Shown here piece by piece: positions 25,344 through 34,657 of a DNA stretch of 64,000 bases; position 1 is the first letter of the stretch, and each line of letters starts with the position of its first letter. The stretch covers positions 248,001 through 312,000 of the forward strand of contig NZ_PDNV01000005.1 of NCBI RefSeq assembly GCF_002849615.1. The letters run 5' to 3'. The notes under the pieces were generated by a model. The model was not told where the DNA came from. It saw only the letters and a list, made by a program, of their open reading frames with translations, and searched no databases. This DNA comes from Pollutimonas nitritireducens. Its GTDB lineage: Bacteria; Pseudomonadota; Gammaproteobacteria; Burkholderiales; Burkholderiaceae_B. Both the position numbers and the translations under genes were made by a program.

Positions 25344-25805
25344 ATGTTCGACATGCAGATGCCTTGGTGGGAATTCATCGTACGAGCCGCGCTCGTCTAT
25401 TCGGCCTTACTGCTGATGGTCCGAATTTCAGGGAAACGAACGATTTCGCAGTACACACCTTTCGATTTGCTGGTCGTGCTGCTGCTGAGCGAAGCGGCGT
25501 CCGGATCTTTGACCGGTACCGACGGGTCGATTCCGGGAGGCCTCATTTCGGTGGCAACGCTCCTTGCCCTGAACATGGGCGTCGCGCTGATCGCGTCACG
25601 AAGTCTAAAGGTTGAACGACTGCTAGAGGGATCCCCTGTGCTGCTTGGGCGCAAAGGCAGATGGTTCGAAAGCGTTATAAAAGCACAGCGTATCGGCAAC
25701 AGCGAACTGGAAAGCGCCCTGCGTGAAGCGGACTGCAAGCTTGAAGACATGGAGTACGCCGTTCTTGAAGCCAACGGCGTCATAGCCATTCTAAAAAAGA
25801 AATGA
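25344..25805 (+). CDS. DUF421 (YetF-like) membrane protein
   Basis: A 153-residue protein with two or three N-terminal transmembrane helices, the RISGKRTISQYTPFDLLVVLLLSEA-type DUF421 signature (read in part), and a cytosolic domain ending in a short β-rich segment. It is shorter than YetF/YcaP (~220-290) but has the core domain. Function is unknown; relatives are linked to spore or envelope stress. The ATG at 25344 is chosen because the conserved block starts soon after it. Confidence 0.83.
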   Translation: MFDMQMPWWEFIVRAALVYSALLLMVRISGKRTISQYTPFDLLVVLLLSEAASGSLTGTDGSIPGGLISVATLLALNMGVALIASRSLKVERLLEGSPVLLGRKGRWFESVIKAQRIGNSELESALREADCKLEDMEYAVLEANGVIAILKKK

Positions 25806-25814
25806 CAAGCACGT

Positions 25815-25843
25815 AACCGCGGCAAAAATGGAACGACGCGGTT
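25815..25843 (+). terminator. Possible hairpin after the DUF421 gene
   Basis: AACCGCG and CGCGGTT form a perfect 7-bp stem with a 15-base loop, ten bases after the DUF421 stop. There is no T-tract, so factor-independent termination is uncertain. Confidence 0.3.
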
Positions 25844-25993
25844 GACTGGCGCCGTTTATTCCTACTTGATTTTCGTAACGTGGTCTATCCTACTAATGAT
25901 TAATAGCGCCTCGAAAAGGATTGGACCACCATATTCGACTGTACACCCGGCATTCTGAACGGCATGTACCCTTTTACTTTCAAGGACGTAAAG

Positions 25994-26203
25994 ATGCAAA
26001 CACAAATTGGCACCGTCAAGTGGTTCAACAACGAGAAAGGTTTCGGCTTTATTACCCCGGAAAACGGTGGTAAGGACCTGTTCGCCCATCATTCCGACAT
26101 CCTGGGAACAGGTTACAAATCGCTCGAGGAAAACCAAAAGGTTTCTTACGAACCGGCCGAAGGCCCCAAGGGACCGCAGGCAAAATCCATTCAAGTGATC
26201 TGA
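25994..26203 (+). CDS. Cold-shock protein, CspA family
   Basis: A 69-residue single cold-shock domain with RNP1 KGFGFI and RNP2-like DLFAHHS motifs, beginning [17 protein letters not shown]. It binds single-stranded nucleic acid and keeps RNA unfolded. AAGGA lies seven bases before the ATG; the longer frame from 25964 adds ten residues not seen in the family. About 190 bases without a gene lie upstream, room for the long 5' leader typical of csp mRNAs. A hairpin follows at 26217-26236. Confidence 0.93.
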   Translation: MQTQIGTVKWFNNEKGFGFITPENGGKDLFAHHSDILGTGYKSLEENQKVSYEPAEGPKGPQAKSIQVI

Positions 26204-26216
26204 ACCATAGCGGCAA

Positions 26217-26236
26217 GCCCAGGCAAACACCTGGGC
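26217..26236 (+). terminator. Hairpin after the cold-shock gene
   Basis: GCCCAGG-CAAACA-CCTGGGC is a GC-rich 7-bp stem with a 6-base loop, 14 bases after the csp stop and before the convergent gene at 26281. The tail is CCCAATATAA, without a run of T, so it is a weak or atypical terminator. Confidence 0.45.
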
Positions 26237-26280
26237 CCCAATATAATGTCATGGATACGACTTCGACTATTTTTTCATCG

Positions 26281-26619
26281 TCACTCATCTTTGGAAAATT
26301 TCCCAGGAGGCCAATTATGGTCGGACGTTACGGAGCCCGCGCCTTTCTGCCTAAGCGATGTATCACGGTCAACCAATTTATTGAACATGCTGTCCGACTC
26401 ATATAATAGCGCCAGTTTTTTTGCCTCGAATTCCTTGAAAAATTCATCCCACGATATCTCCACGAGGTCATCATGTTCGGAATTTGGGGCGACGGGAAAC
26501 ATGATACGAAGTGTCCCGATCGCGTTTTCCCCATGAGTTTTCTTGACCGCCGCAGGCTTGCCTTTGAATTTGGCGACCCACTCTTCTATCGTCTTTCGGT
26601 CAATGCTGGTTTCAGCCAT
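26281..26619 (-). CDS. Small conserved hypothetical protein (often mislabelled branching enzyme)
   Basis: A 112-residue soluble protein. The pattern TIEEWVAKFKGKPAAVKKT, then TLRIMFP and LVEISWDEFFKEFE, followed by FNKLVDR, resembles a family of ~100-residue proteins often found near glycogen or trehalose genes. Databases sometimes wrongly name it 1,4-α-glucan branching enzyme. No catalytic domain of a branching enzyme is present. GGAG lies seven bases before the ATG at 26619. It is divergent from the glycosyltransferase gene at 26755. Function unknown; the family assignment is from memory. Confidence 0.62.
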   Translation of the reverse strand: MAETSIDRKTIEEWVAKFKGKPAAVKKTHGENAIGTLRIMFPVAPNSEHDDLVEISWDEFFKEFEAKKLALLYESDSMFNKLVDRDTSLRQKGAGSVTSDHNWPPGKFSKDE

Positions 26620-26754
26620 AACGATGCTCCTTGAATCAGATGCTGGCGCAGGCCAACTTGGGAGGGCTAGCAAGTCACATGCCATACCGGTTCGTCATCC
26701 GGTATGGTATTTGCTCATCGCCAGGTCTGAAAGAACTCAGAGCTGGAGGAATGA

Positions 26755-27795
26755 ATGGGCCAGGCCACTATCAAATCACGTCGCAAGCTTCGAATACTGA
26801 CCTGGCACGTCCATGGAAACTACCTCTATGCACTGACGCAGGTTCCTCATGAGTTTTTCATTCCGGTCCGGGCAGACGGCCGTGCAGGCTATGCCCCGCT
26901 GGGAAGCAAAATACCGTGGGGGGCCAATGTGGTTCAGATCAAGCCCGAAGATATTGGGCATCATTCATTCGACTGCATCATCTATCAATCCAAGTCCGCC
27001 TACGAGGATGACAGCCGCGAGCTGCTGACGCCAGCGCAGCGGGCTCTTCCTTCCATCTATATTGAACACGATCCGCCCAGGCCGTTTCCTGTGGATACCC
27101 AGCACTGGTTCCACCATGAGCGAGGAACGCTGGTGCACGTAACGCACTATAACCAGCTGAACTGGGATGCTGGCAGCATGCGGACGAGAGTGGTAGAACA
27201 CGGCGTCCCAGTAAATTCCTCAGTGATGTACACCGGGATGCATCCGGCAGGCATTACAGTGATCAATGGCCTGCAGAAACGGGGGCGACGGATGGGTGCC
27301 GATCTATTCCTGTGGGCACGGGAGCGAGTGCCGCTGGACCTGATTGGCATGCAGAGCGAAGAGATGGGTGGCCTGGGCGAGGTGCCGAACCTGACGGTCG
27401 CAGCGACCATGGCTAACTATCGGTTCTTCTTCAGCCCTATCAGGTATACGAGTCTGGGTCTTGCGCTGGTTGAGGCCATGTTGCTTGGCATCCCGGTGGT
27501 TGGGGTAGCGGCGACTGAATTACCCACCGTCATTATGAATGGAGTAAATGGCTACGTGCACAACGACAAGGCACTGCTCGTCGACGTCATGCGGCAACTT
27601 ATCGCCGATCCCGAAATGGCACGGAATTGGGGCGAAGCGGGACGGCAGACGGCCATTCATCGTTTCGGTATGGATCGGTTCATCAAGGACTGGCTGGCGG
27701 TTATCGCTGAAGTCACCGAGGTTGATGACGGGGCCACACCACGCCCTACCGAAGGCATGTTGCTTGCTGAAGTCCAGGCATTTCCCCACGCTTAG
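26755..27795 (+). CDS. Glycosyltransferase (GT4/GT-B fold)
   Basis: A 346-residue GT-B glycosyltransferase. The N-terminal part begins with RRKLRILTWHVHGNYLYAL. The C-terminal nucleotide-sugar-binding part contains RYTSLGLALVEAMLLGIPVVGVAATE, the E-x7-E motif region of GT4 enzymes (first glutamate position taken by S/L here, second present). GGAGGA lies just before the start. The GH1-type gene follows after 74 bases and the GT-mutase fusion gene lies 2.3 kb on, suggesting a shared glycan pathway. Donor and acceptor are unknown. Confidence 0.78.
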   Translation: MGQATIKSRRKLRILTWHVHGNYLYALTQVPHEFFIPVRADGRAGYAPLGSKIPWGANVVQIKPEDIGHHSFDCIIYQSKSAYEDDSRELLTPAQRALPSIYIEHDPPRPFPVDTQHWFHHERGTLVHVTHYNQLNWDAGSMRTRVVEHGVPVNSSVMYTGMHPAGITVINGLQKRGRRMGADLFLWARERVPLDLIGMQSEEMGGLGEVPNLTVAATMANYRFFFSPIRYTSLGLALVEAMLLGIPVVGVAATELPTVIMNGVNGYVHNDKALLVDVMRQLIADPEMARNWGEAGRQTAIHRFGMDRFIKDWLAVIAEVTEVDDGATPRPTEGMLLAEVQAFPHA

Positions 27796-27869
27796 TTGCC
27801 CGAAGGGTTCCGGTTACCGAGTAGCGGTCGCATGTGATGCCGTGCGCCTCAGCCTATTAGTGGAACACA

Positions 27870-29018
27870 ATGCAAAGATCAGATACTGATGGGAAGGCCC
27901 CTCTATTCCAGAGCTTCTTCTTGGGTGGATTTGAGTGCTCGACACATCGCCGTACCGATGGTGTCCGACTCGACCTGCTGCGCAGCACTCGTCACGATAT
28001 TCACGCTGAACGCGACTATCAATCTATGTTGCAACATGGAATTGCCACTGTGCGCGATGGATTGCGGTGGCATCTCATCGAACATTCTCCTGGCCTGTAT
28101 GACTGGTCTAGTTTCCTTCCCCAGCTACGAGCCGCCAAGGCGGCGGGCGCGCAACCTATCTGGGACATTTGTCACTACGGATGGCCCGATGATATAGACA
28201 TATGGTCGTCCGACTTCGTCACCCGGTTCGCGCGGTTTGCGGGAGCCGTAGCCAAACTGGTGCGCAACGAGTGCGACGACGTTCCTTACTACTGCCCAGT
28301 AAACGAGATCTCATTCTGGGCGTGGGCGGGTGCCGACACGGCGAAGATAGGCCCCCTGGCACGCCGACGCGGTATGGAATTGAAACGGCAGCTGGTCAGG
28401 GCGACGGTGGCCGCGATTGAAGCGATGAGGGCGGTGGACCCGCGCGCACGATTTGTGAGCGTCGACCCGGCTATCCATATACTTCCCAAAGGACCTCGTC
28501 AGCGCGCTCATGCCGAGAACGCACGTCTGGCGCAATATCAGGCCTTCGATATGATTGCAGGCGAGTTGATGCCGGAACTCGGCGGCCAGCCCGACTACCT
28601 GGACATCATCGGCGTCAATTACTATCCGCACAACCAGTGGGTCCTCAATGGGGCTGGCATAAAGCGGGGCGAGCCCTTGTACCGTCCACTGCGGGAAATC
28701 CTCACTGAAAACTGGCAACGATACGGCAGACCCATCTTCATTGCCGAAACCGGGGCGGAAGCAGAACATCGGGTGCCCTGGCTGCGTTATGTATGCGACG
28801 AAGTCGCCAGCGCAAAGGATAGTGGTGTGCCAGTGGAGGGTATCTGCCTGTATCCTGTCACGGATTATCCCGGTTGGGCAAATAATCGCCGCTGCCCGAC
28901 CGGCCTGCTGGGCTTTGCCGACGAACATGGCAATCGTCCGGTCTACGAGCCGCTGGCAACCGAGCTGCGGGTACAGGCGGAACGGTTTCAGACTGCTTGG
29001 GCCTCGTCGACGTATTAA
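27870..29018 (+). CDS. Glycoside hydrolase family 1-like β-glycosidase
   Basis: A 382-residue TIM-barrel protein. VNEISFWAW holds the acid/base glutamate of the NE(P/I) motif and FIAETGAE the nucleophile-like glutamate. The N-terminal LGGFECST matches the GH1/clan-A pattern. At 382 residues it is shorter than classical GH1 enzymes (~450). This subgroup commonly sits next to glycosyltransferases and UDP-galactopyranose mutase. Whether it hydrolyses or transfers sugar is not clear. Confidence 0.75.
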   Translation: MQRSDTDGKAPLFQSFFLGGFECSTHRRTDGVRLDLLRSTRHDIHAERDYQSMLQHGIATVRDGLRWHLIEHSPGLYDWSSFLPQLRAAKAAGAQPIWDICHYGWPDDIDIWSSDFVTRFARFAGAVAKLVRNECDDVPYYCPVNEISFWAWAGADTAKIGPLARRRGMELKRQLVRATVAAIEAMRAVDPRARFVSVDPAIHILPKGPRQRAHAENARLAQYQAFDMIAGELMPELGGQPDYLDIIGVNYYPHNQWVLNGAGIKRGEPLYRPLREILTENWQRYGRPIFIAETGAEAEHRVPWLRYVCDEVASAKDSGVPVEGICLYPVTDYPGWANNRRCPTGLLGFADEHGNRPVYEPLATELRVQAERFQTAWASSTY

Positions 29019-29078
29019 ATACCCGCATAATGCGCAGCGGCGATCCCGGGACGTTTACACCGGAGCGTCGGCAGTGGA

Positions 29079-29885
29079 TCAGGGGTGCTCATTGTGCCTC
29101 TGATCCGTTACTCCAGGAATAGCAGACGTAGAACGCGAAAAAGCATCTTTCAATACATCCACACCGGCTTGGGGTTTGGCAAGTTCGACCAGGTCTTTAC
29201 GCTGCTCTCTGGTTCTGCTCGTACTGACGCCGAGACGTTCGTCGCGCTGCTGAATCATGTCCTGTATCGCTTCACCATCGCGGTTAAATGACCACGCCAG
29301 CCTGGGCTCGCCCAATGGAAGCTTGTCCGCCGCCATGTTGAACGCGCCGCTTTGCCAAAAATGCCAGGTCTTGCCATAACTGTTCATCTTGTCCTTCATC
29401 AACTCTTTTTCCGCGACTGCAGGTATACCTGGTGCAATCAGTTGTCCTGACAGGATCTCTCCGTTATGCGGGTGCCAGTATTGCTTTTCTTTGTCTGGCA
29501 AGGCGTCGAACATACTCTGCGAAATAATGTATTCCACACCATTCAAATTGGATATCGCTTCATTCCCATCAAAAAGCACACACTGCGCGAAATCCTGGTT
29601 CACCTGTTTGCAAAAGTGATGGGCCTCCATCTGATGCTCTGGTTCGTCCTTCATAGGATGAAAACCTACCAGGTACATGTCCATGGATTTCAGGGGATGG
29701 CTTTCCTGCAAGATCTTGGCACCTGCTTCAAGCATTTTTGTCTTCGTGGCCTTGTCAGAGCCTGGTGGGATGGCCCTCTCAGCGGTTTGCGCCCCGACCA
29801 TCGTGAAAATGGCAAAGCTGCCCAACGTTGCAGCAGCTGTCATGAGCATGCCGCGCATGCTTGCCAGTAATGTGATGTGCCTCAT
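29079..29885 (-). CDS. DUF1264 (OBAP-like) exported protein
   Basis: A 268-residue protein. The N-terminus carries a signal-like hydrophobic segment (about 9-33). The DUF1264 body follows, with LKSMDMYLVGFHPMKDE, MEAHHFCKQVN, ECVLFD-type CVLFDGNE and YWHPHNGEILSGQL. Plant homologues (OBAP) associate with oil bodies; the bacterial role is unknown. The histidine-rich H-P-H-N and H-H stretches hint at metal binding (inference). GGAGG lies eight bases before the ATG. It is divergent from the fusion gene at 30132. Confidence 0.82.
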   Translation of the reverse strand: MRHITLLASMRGMLMTAAATLGSFAIFTMVGAQTAERAIPPGSDKATKTKMLEAGAKILQESHPLKSMDMYLVGFHPMKDEPEHQMEAHHFCKQVNQDFAQCVLFDGNEAISNLNGVEYIISQSMFDALPDKEKQYWHPHNGEILSGQLIAPGIPAVAEKELMKDKMNSYGKTWHFWQSGAFNMAADKLPLGEPRLAWSFNRDGEAIQDMIQQRDERLGVSTSRTREQRKDLVELAKPQAGVDVLKDAFSRSTSAIPGVTDQRHNEHP

Positions 29886-30003
29886 TCAGTACACCTCCGT
29901 TTTTCTGTCAAAGACGCCGCCCTCGCGGCGGCGGCGGACGAACGCCATCATGTCGATGCACACCAGCAATTCGTGCGCCAAGAAGTCTTAGGACTACGTC
30001 GAT

Positions 30004-30017
30004 TTGACGTGCATCCA
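30004..30017. promoter_or_regulatory. Weak FNR-type box before the GT-mutase fusion gene
   Basis: TTGAC-GTGC-ATCCA matches nine of ten bases of TTGAY-N4-ATCAA and lies 115 bases upstream of the fusion gene at 30132. No good -10 lies at the distance expected for activation, so this is only a candidate. Confidence 0.3.
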
Positions 30018-30131
30018 ATAAACCGCAACATGCTTCGTTCGGCACGTCAGTTGCTATCTGCGCACCATGCACCTCCCAGATTCATGGACCGATACACTCC
30101 GCCTTCGCAGTCCTTATAAGAGGCTTCCAAC

Positions 30132-32450
30132 ATGTTGCGCTCTAGCTCCTGGCCGGCGTACGCTGGAAAACAGCCGACGCTTATATGCTTCTCCCATCTA
30201 CGTTGGAACTTTGTCTACCAACGTCCGCAACACCTAATGTCTCGTTTCGCAAACGAGTTCAACGTTCAATATGTTGAAGAGCCTATTTGGACCGATGAGG
30301 CGCACTCGCGACTCGAAATCCGCGATGTCGCGAAAGGTATTCGAGTGCTGGTGCCGCGACTGGGCGACGATGCAAAGGCGCGGCCTGAGCAAGCGCAGCG
30401 GGAACTATTGGACTTGCACCTGGGCCCGGACGCCGACAAGGACATAATACTGTGGTACTACACCCCGATGAGCCTCACCTTCTCGCAGCACTTGCGTGCC
30501 CGCCTGGTCATCTATGATTGCATGGACGAACTCTCTGCCTTTCGTGATGCTCCTCTGCAGTTAGTCGAGCTGGAGCGACGCCTGATGAAACGTGCAGATA
30601 TCCTTTTTACTGGCGGCCACAGCCTGTATGAAGCCAAACGCCTTTTGCATGACAACGCTTATGCCTTTCCCAGCAGTGTCGACATTGCGCATTTTGCCAA
30701 GGCGCGCGAGCCGCTGCCTGATCCAGCTGACCAGGCAGGCATACCTTCGCCGCGCTTGGGCTTCTACGGTGTGCTGGATGAGCGGCTGGATATCGACCTT
30801 ATCGATAAATTGGCAGCACTGCGGCCGGACTGGCATCTGGTGCTCGTGGGGCCAGTCGTAAAAATTGACCCGGCAAGCCTTCCTACGCGGCCGAACATCC
30901 ACTATCTGGGCGCCAAGACCTACGACGCACTACCCCATTATCTGGCCGGATGGGACGTGGCCTTGATGCCGTTCGCATTGAATGCGTCGACGCGATTCAT
31001 TAGTCCGACGAAAACGCCGGAATATCTGGCGGGAGGCCGGGCGGTAGTGTCGACGCCAATCACCGATGTGGTGCGCAGCTATGGCGCCAGCCCGATAGTG
31101 AGGATTGCAAGAACGGCTCGCGGCTTCGCCGAGGCTATTCAGCAGGCTTTACAAGAAACTGGCGACCGCCCAAGCCTTCTTCGTGAGGCCGACGTGGTTC
31201 TTGATGGAATGTCTTGGGACCGCACATGGTGGCAAATGCGGCGGCTTATGGAAAAAAGCCTGTCGAGATCGCAGACCCGATATGACGTTCCTGGAACGAA
31301 GAGACGAACGGACTACGATTACCTGATCGTGGGAGCCGGCTTCGGCGGTAGCGTTCTGGCCGAGCGACTTGCCCGAGGGCTCGATAAGCGCGTGTTGGTG
31401 ATTGACCGACGGCCGCATATTGGTGGAAACGCCTATGATTTCCACAACGAGGACGGCTTGCTCGTTCACAAATACGGCCCTCACATTTTTCATACCAACT
31501 CGGAAAAGGTCTTTCGCTATCTGTCTGACTTCACCCGTTGGCGTCCCTACGAGCATCGGGTTCTGGCGCAGGTCGACGGGATGCTGGTGCCTATGCCCAT
31601 TAACCTTACGACGCTGGGCATGCTGTACGGACGCGAGTTCACTTCCGATGACGCTGTCCAGTTCCTTGCCGCGCGAGCCGAACGTCTCGACCACATTAAG
31701 ACGTCGGAGGACATCGTCGTCAGCACAGTGGGACGTGAACTGTACGAGAAGTTTTTCCGTGGCTACACGCGCAAGCAATGGGGGCTGGATCCGTCTGAAT
31801 TGAATAAGTCGGTGGCGGCACGTATACCGACGCGCACATCGCTCGACGATCGATACTTCACCGACAGTATCCAGTGCATGCCCTTGCATGGCTACACCCG
31901 GATGTTCGAAAACATGCTGAGTCATCCTAACATTACGGTCGCCACCGGTACGGGGTTCAACGATATCGGCACCTCTATAAATTACGATCACCTGATCTAC
32001 TGCGGCCCCATCGACGAGTTTTTCGACTACCGATATGGCAGGCTGCCTTATCGGTCACTTGAATTCCGCCACGTGACACTGGGCCAGCAGAGGTTTCAAC
32101 CGGTTGGCGTAGTGAATTTTCCTGGAGAAGACGTGCCGTATACCCGTATTACTGAATACAAGCACCTCACCGGACAGCAACACCGAAAAACCAGCATCAC
32201 CTACGAGATCCCCTGTGCCGAAGGGGACCCCTATTATCCTGTGCCTCGCCCGGAGAATTTCGAACGCTTTCACAAATACCTGAGACTCGGTGACGCCACG
32301 CCGCGCGTTACGTTCGTGGGCAGGCTGGCGACCTACCGCTACTACAACATGGACCAAGTCGTGGCCCAGGCGCTCACGGTCTATGCTCGAATCGCCGAGC
32401 TCGATGCGAAACAGCAGCTTCCATACAAGTCCATCGTGGAGGCAGCGTGA
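30132..32450 (+). CDS. Glycosyltransferase-UDP-galactopyranose mutase fusion
   Basis: A 772-residue two-domain protein. Residues ~15-375 are a GT-B glycosyltransferase (LICFSHLRWNFVYQRPQHLM start, SPTKTPEYLAGGRAVVST near 290-305). Residues ~393-772 are a full-length UDP-galactopyranose mutase: FAD-binding YLIVGAGFGGSVLAERL, IGGNAYDFH, GPHIFHT, and the C-terminal VGRLATYRYYNMDQV. The mutase converts UDP-galactopyranose to UDP-galactofuranose, and the fused transferase may use it at once. Both halves look intact, with no stop between. The downstream ABC transporter gene is broken. Confidence 0.88.
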   Translation: MLRSSSWPAYAGKQPTLICFSHLRWNFVYQRPQHLMSRFANEFNVQYVEEPIWTDEAHSRLEIRDVAKGIRVLVPRLGDDAKARPEQAQRELLDLHLGPDADKDIILWYYTPMSLTFSQHLRARLVIYDCMDELSAFRDAPLQLVELERRLMKRADILFTGGHSLYEAKRLLHDNAYAFPSSVDIAHFAKAREPLPDPADQAGIPSPRLGFYGVLDERLDIDLIDKLAALRPDWHLVLVGPVVKIDPASLPTRPNIHYLGAKTYDALPHYLAGWDVALMPFALNASTRFISPTKTPEYLAGGRAVVSTPITDVVRSYGASPIVRIARTARGFAEAIQQALQETGDRPSLLREADVVLDGMSWDRTWWQMRRLMEKSLSRSQTRYDVPGTKRRTDYDYLIVGAGFGGSVLAERLARGLDKRVLVIDRRPHIGGNAYDFHNEDGLLVHKYGPHIFHTNSEKVFRYLSDFTRWRPYEHRVLAQVDGMLVPMPINLTTLGMLYGREFTSDDAVQFLAARAERLDHIKTSEDIVVSTVGRELYEKFFRGYTRKQWGLDPSELNKSVAARIPTRTSLDDRYFTDSIQCMPLHGYTRMFENMLSHPNITVATGTGFNDIGTSINYDHLIYCGPIDEFFDYRYGRLPYRSLEFRHVTLGQQRFQPVGVVNFPGEDVPYTRITEYKHLTGQQHRKTSITYEIPCAEGDPYYPVPRPENFERFHKYLRLGDATPRVTFVGRLATYRYYNMDQVVAQALTVYARIAELDAKQQLPYKSIVEAA

Positions 32451-32478
32451 TCGCATAACGGAACACGAGGTCTCGACG

Positions 32479-33310
32479 ATGACGCCGCTCGTAAAGGCAC
32501 ACAGCCCTTTGGCGTTCCTGCTGGTCTATGTGCGAGCACGGCCCTGGCACTTCGGGGTGCTGGTCGGCCTGGTCATCGGCGCAGGCGCATGCGGGGTCGC
32601 CGTCCAATACGGCATGAAAGCGGAAAATCTACGCTCGTCGGCTTGATACAGCGACTGGACGACGTCCAGGAAGGTTGGCTTCTTATCGACGGCCGCGCAG
32701 TCGAAGACTTTGCACAGGACCACCTGCGCGGAGGTATCGCTGTCGTACCGCAGGAAATCAGCCTATTTCGACGTTCCATCATGGAGAATATCCGATACGG
32801 GCGCCCAGAAGCGACGGACGAGGAAGTCTGTGCGGCTGCCCGAGATGCGCATTGCGACGGGTTCTACGCAAGCAAGAGCATGGCTATGAAACCGTGGTCG
32901 GCGAGCGGGGGGCCACACTCTCAGGTGGACAGCGCCAGCGCGTGGGCATTGCACGCGCCTTTCTCAAGGATGCACCAATTCTGATTCTTGATGAGGCGAC
33001 TGCTGCGCTTGACAGCCGATCCGAACGTGACGTCCATCGGGCACTTCAACGTCTCATGGAAGGAAGGACGGTTATCGCTGTCGCCCATCGCCTATCCACG
33101 CTTGACGGATTCGACCGTATCATTATGCTAAGCGCCGGAAGGATTGTCCAAGATGGCAATCCGGCAGATCTGCGTCGCCGGGATGGACTCTACAGCGCGC
33201 TCTGGCAAATACAGACGGGCCAGGAGGCGGTCATTCCGCCTCGCACACCGCTTGGTGGGCCCAGTACGCCGGGAAGACGTGCCGGGTTGGCGAGCGCCCG
33301 CAAGTTTTAG
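32479..33310 (+). pseudogene. ABC transporter permease/ATPase remnant (internal deletion and frameshift)
   Basis: Begins MTPLVKAHSPLAFLLVYVRARP, the start of an ABC half-transporter. After about 45 codons (near 32610) the frame runs out, and the sequence jumps into the Walker A motif [13 protein letters not shown] in another frame, so most of the membrane domain (roughly 300 codons in a complete protein) is missing. A second shift near 32865 separates the [16 protein letters not shown] part from [31 protein letters not shown] and AHRLSTL. All remaining blocks are in correct order. It follows the fusion gene by 28 bases and may once have exported its glycan product. Confidence 0.88.
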
Positions 33311-34485
33311 CTGAATGAAGGTTTAAGCACCACTTTGATGCAGCCATCTTTCTTGTCCCGGAAAGTCTCGTACATTTCTGGCCCCTTCTCCAGGCCAACG
33401 GTATGCGTTATGACGAAGGATGGGTCTATTTGGCCTTGAACGATCCGGTTCAACAAGTCGTCAGTCCACCTTTTGACGTGCGTCTGACCCATGCGCCAGG
33501 TTAGCCCCTTGTTCATGGAAGCGCCAAAGGGTATCTTGTCGACCAGGCCACCATAAACACCGGGTATGGAAAGCGTACCGCCGGGCCTGCATACATAGAT
33601 CATTTCCCGCAGGACATGAGGACGATCTGACTCTAGCATGACGGCTTGCTTTACTCGATCATAGACGGCATCTATCGACCGCGTGGCATGCGATTCCATG
33701 CCGACCGCGTCAACGCATTTTTCCGGGCCCTTGCCTGCCGTCAGCTCGTTCAAGCGGTCCAGGATGCTTTCCTCGTCGAAGTTGAGCGGGATCGCGCCGC
33801 CAGCCTGAGCCATCGCCAACCTTTCCGGAACCCGGTCTATAGCAATGACTTGCCTGGCACCGAGCAATATCGCACTGCGTATCGTCATTTGCCCTACAGG
33901 GCCCGCTCCCCATATGGCTACCGTATCCGTAGGTTCGATATCGCATTGGACCGCTGCCTGCCAGCCAGTGGGAAGGATATCGCCGAGAAACAGGACCTGC
34001 TCATCAGTCAGACCGTCAGGCACCTTGACATGGGTCGTATCGGCAAATGGCACGCGGACATATTCGGCCTGACCCCCCGGATACCCGCCTGTAAGTTGTG
34101 TATAGCCGAAGAGGCCAGCAGTCGTATGGCCAAAAACTTTTGCTGCAGCATCTTTATTACGATTGGTACGTTCGCACACCGAAAAATTGCCGCGCTTGCA
34201 TTGTTCGCACTCGCCGCAAAAAATCGTGAATGGTATGACTACCCGCTCACCCACTCTCAGCGCATGATTCTCTTTACCCACTTCAACGACCTCTCCCATG
34301 AATTCATGGCCGACAATATCGCCGGATTTCATGCCTGGCATGAAGCCATCGAACAAATGAAGATCGGAGCCACAAATCGCACACGCCGATACTTTGATAA
34401 TTGCGTCGCGAGGATGCTCAATAATGGGATCCGCAACGGTATCGTACCGGATGTCCTGTTTGCCATGCCATCTGAGTGCTCTCAT
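33307..34485 (-). CDS. Zinc-dependent alcohol dehydrogenase (formaldehyde dehydrogenase-like)
   Basis: A 392-residue medium-chain dehydrogenase: catalytic zinc in [13 protein letters not shown] and VGHEFMG, structural cysteines in [15 protein letters not shown], Rossmann motif [12 protein letters not shown]. The extra length and DKKDGCIKV-type C-terminus place it with FdhA-like (formaldehyde-dehydrogenase-type) enzymes rather than AdhP. The GGAG-type site before the ATG at 34485 decides the start over 34527. It is the third such dehydrogenase in 14 kb. It overlaps the ABC remnant's stop by four bases. Confidence 0.87.
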   Translation of the reverse strand: MRALRWHGKQDIRYDTVADPIIEHPRDAIIKVSACAICGSDLHLFDGFMPGMKSGDIVGHEFMGEVVEVGKENHALRVGERVVIPFTIFCGECEQCKRGNFSVCERTNRNKDAAAKVFGHTTAGLFGYTQLTGGYPGGQAEYVRVPFADTTHVKVPDGLTDEQVLFLGDILPTGWQAAVQCDIEPTDTVAIWGAGPVGQMTIRSAILLGARQVIAIDRVPERLAMAQAGGAIPLNFDEESILDRLNELTAGKGPEKCVDAVGMESHATRSIDAVYDRVKQAVMLESDRPHVLREMIYVCRPGGTLSIPGVYGGLVDKIPFGASMNKGLTWRMGQTHVKRWTDDLLNRIVQGQIDPSFVITHTVGLEKGPEMYETFRDKKDGCIKVVLKPSFS

Positions 34486-34576
34486 GATTCGCTCCGTAAC
34501 GTTATTTCGCGACGTCAGGCCGAGCAATCCATATGCCCGAAAATCGATTCGTCAAGAACGTATCCGGAACGGCCAT

Positions 34577-34616
34577 TAAAATGCCCCAAAGACCGGACGA
34601 AATGTCCGGGCTTTGG
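34577..34616 (-). terminator. Terminator downstream of tctBA
   Basis: CCAAAG-A-CCGGAC / GTCCGG-G-CTTTGG pair as a 12-bp stem with one internal mismatch and a 5-base loop. On the minus strand it is followed by GGGGCATTTTAAT. It lies 42 bases past the tctA stop and before the next gene on that strand, as expected for an intrinsic terminator. Confidence 0.72.
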
Positions 34617-34657
34617 AGCGCTTTACCGTTGATCTAGCGAGGTTTTCTAACGGCCTG

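Noticed and set aside
31149-31991. 280-codon open frame opposite the GT-mutase fusion
   Set aside because: Antisense to an intact, well-motifed gene and without its own features.
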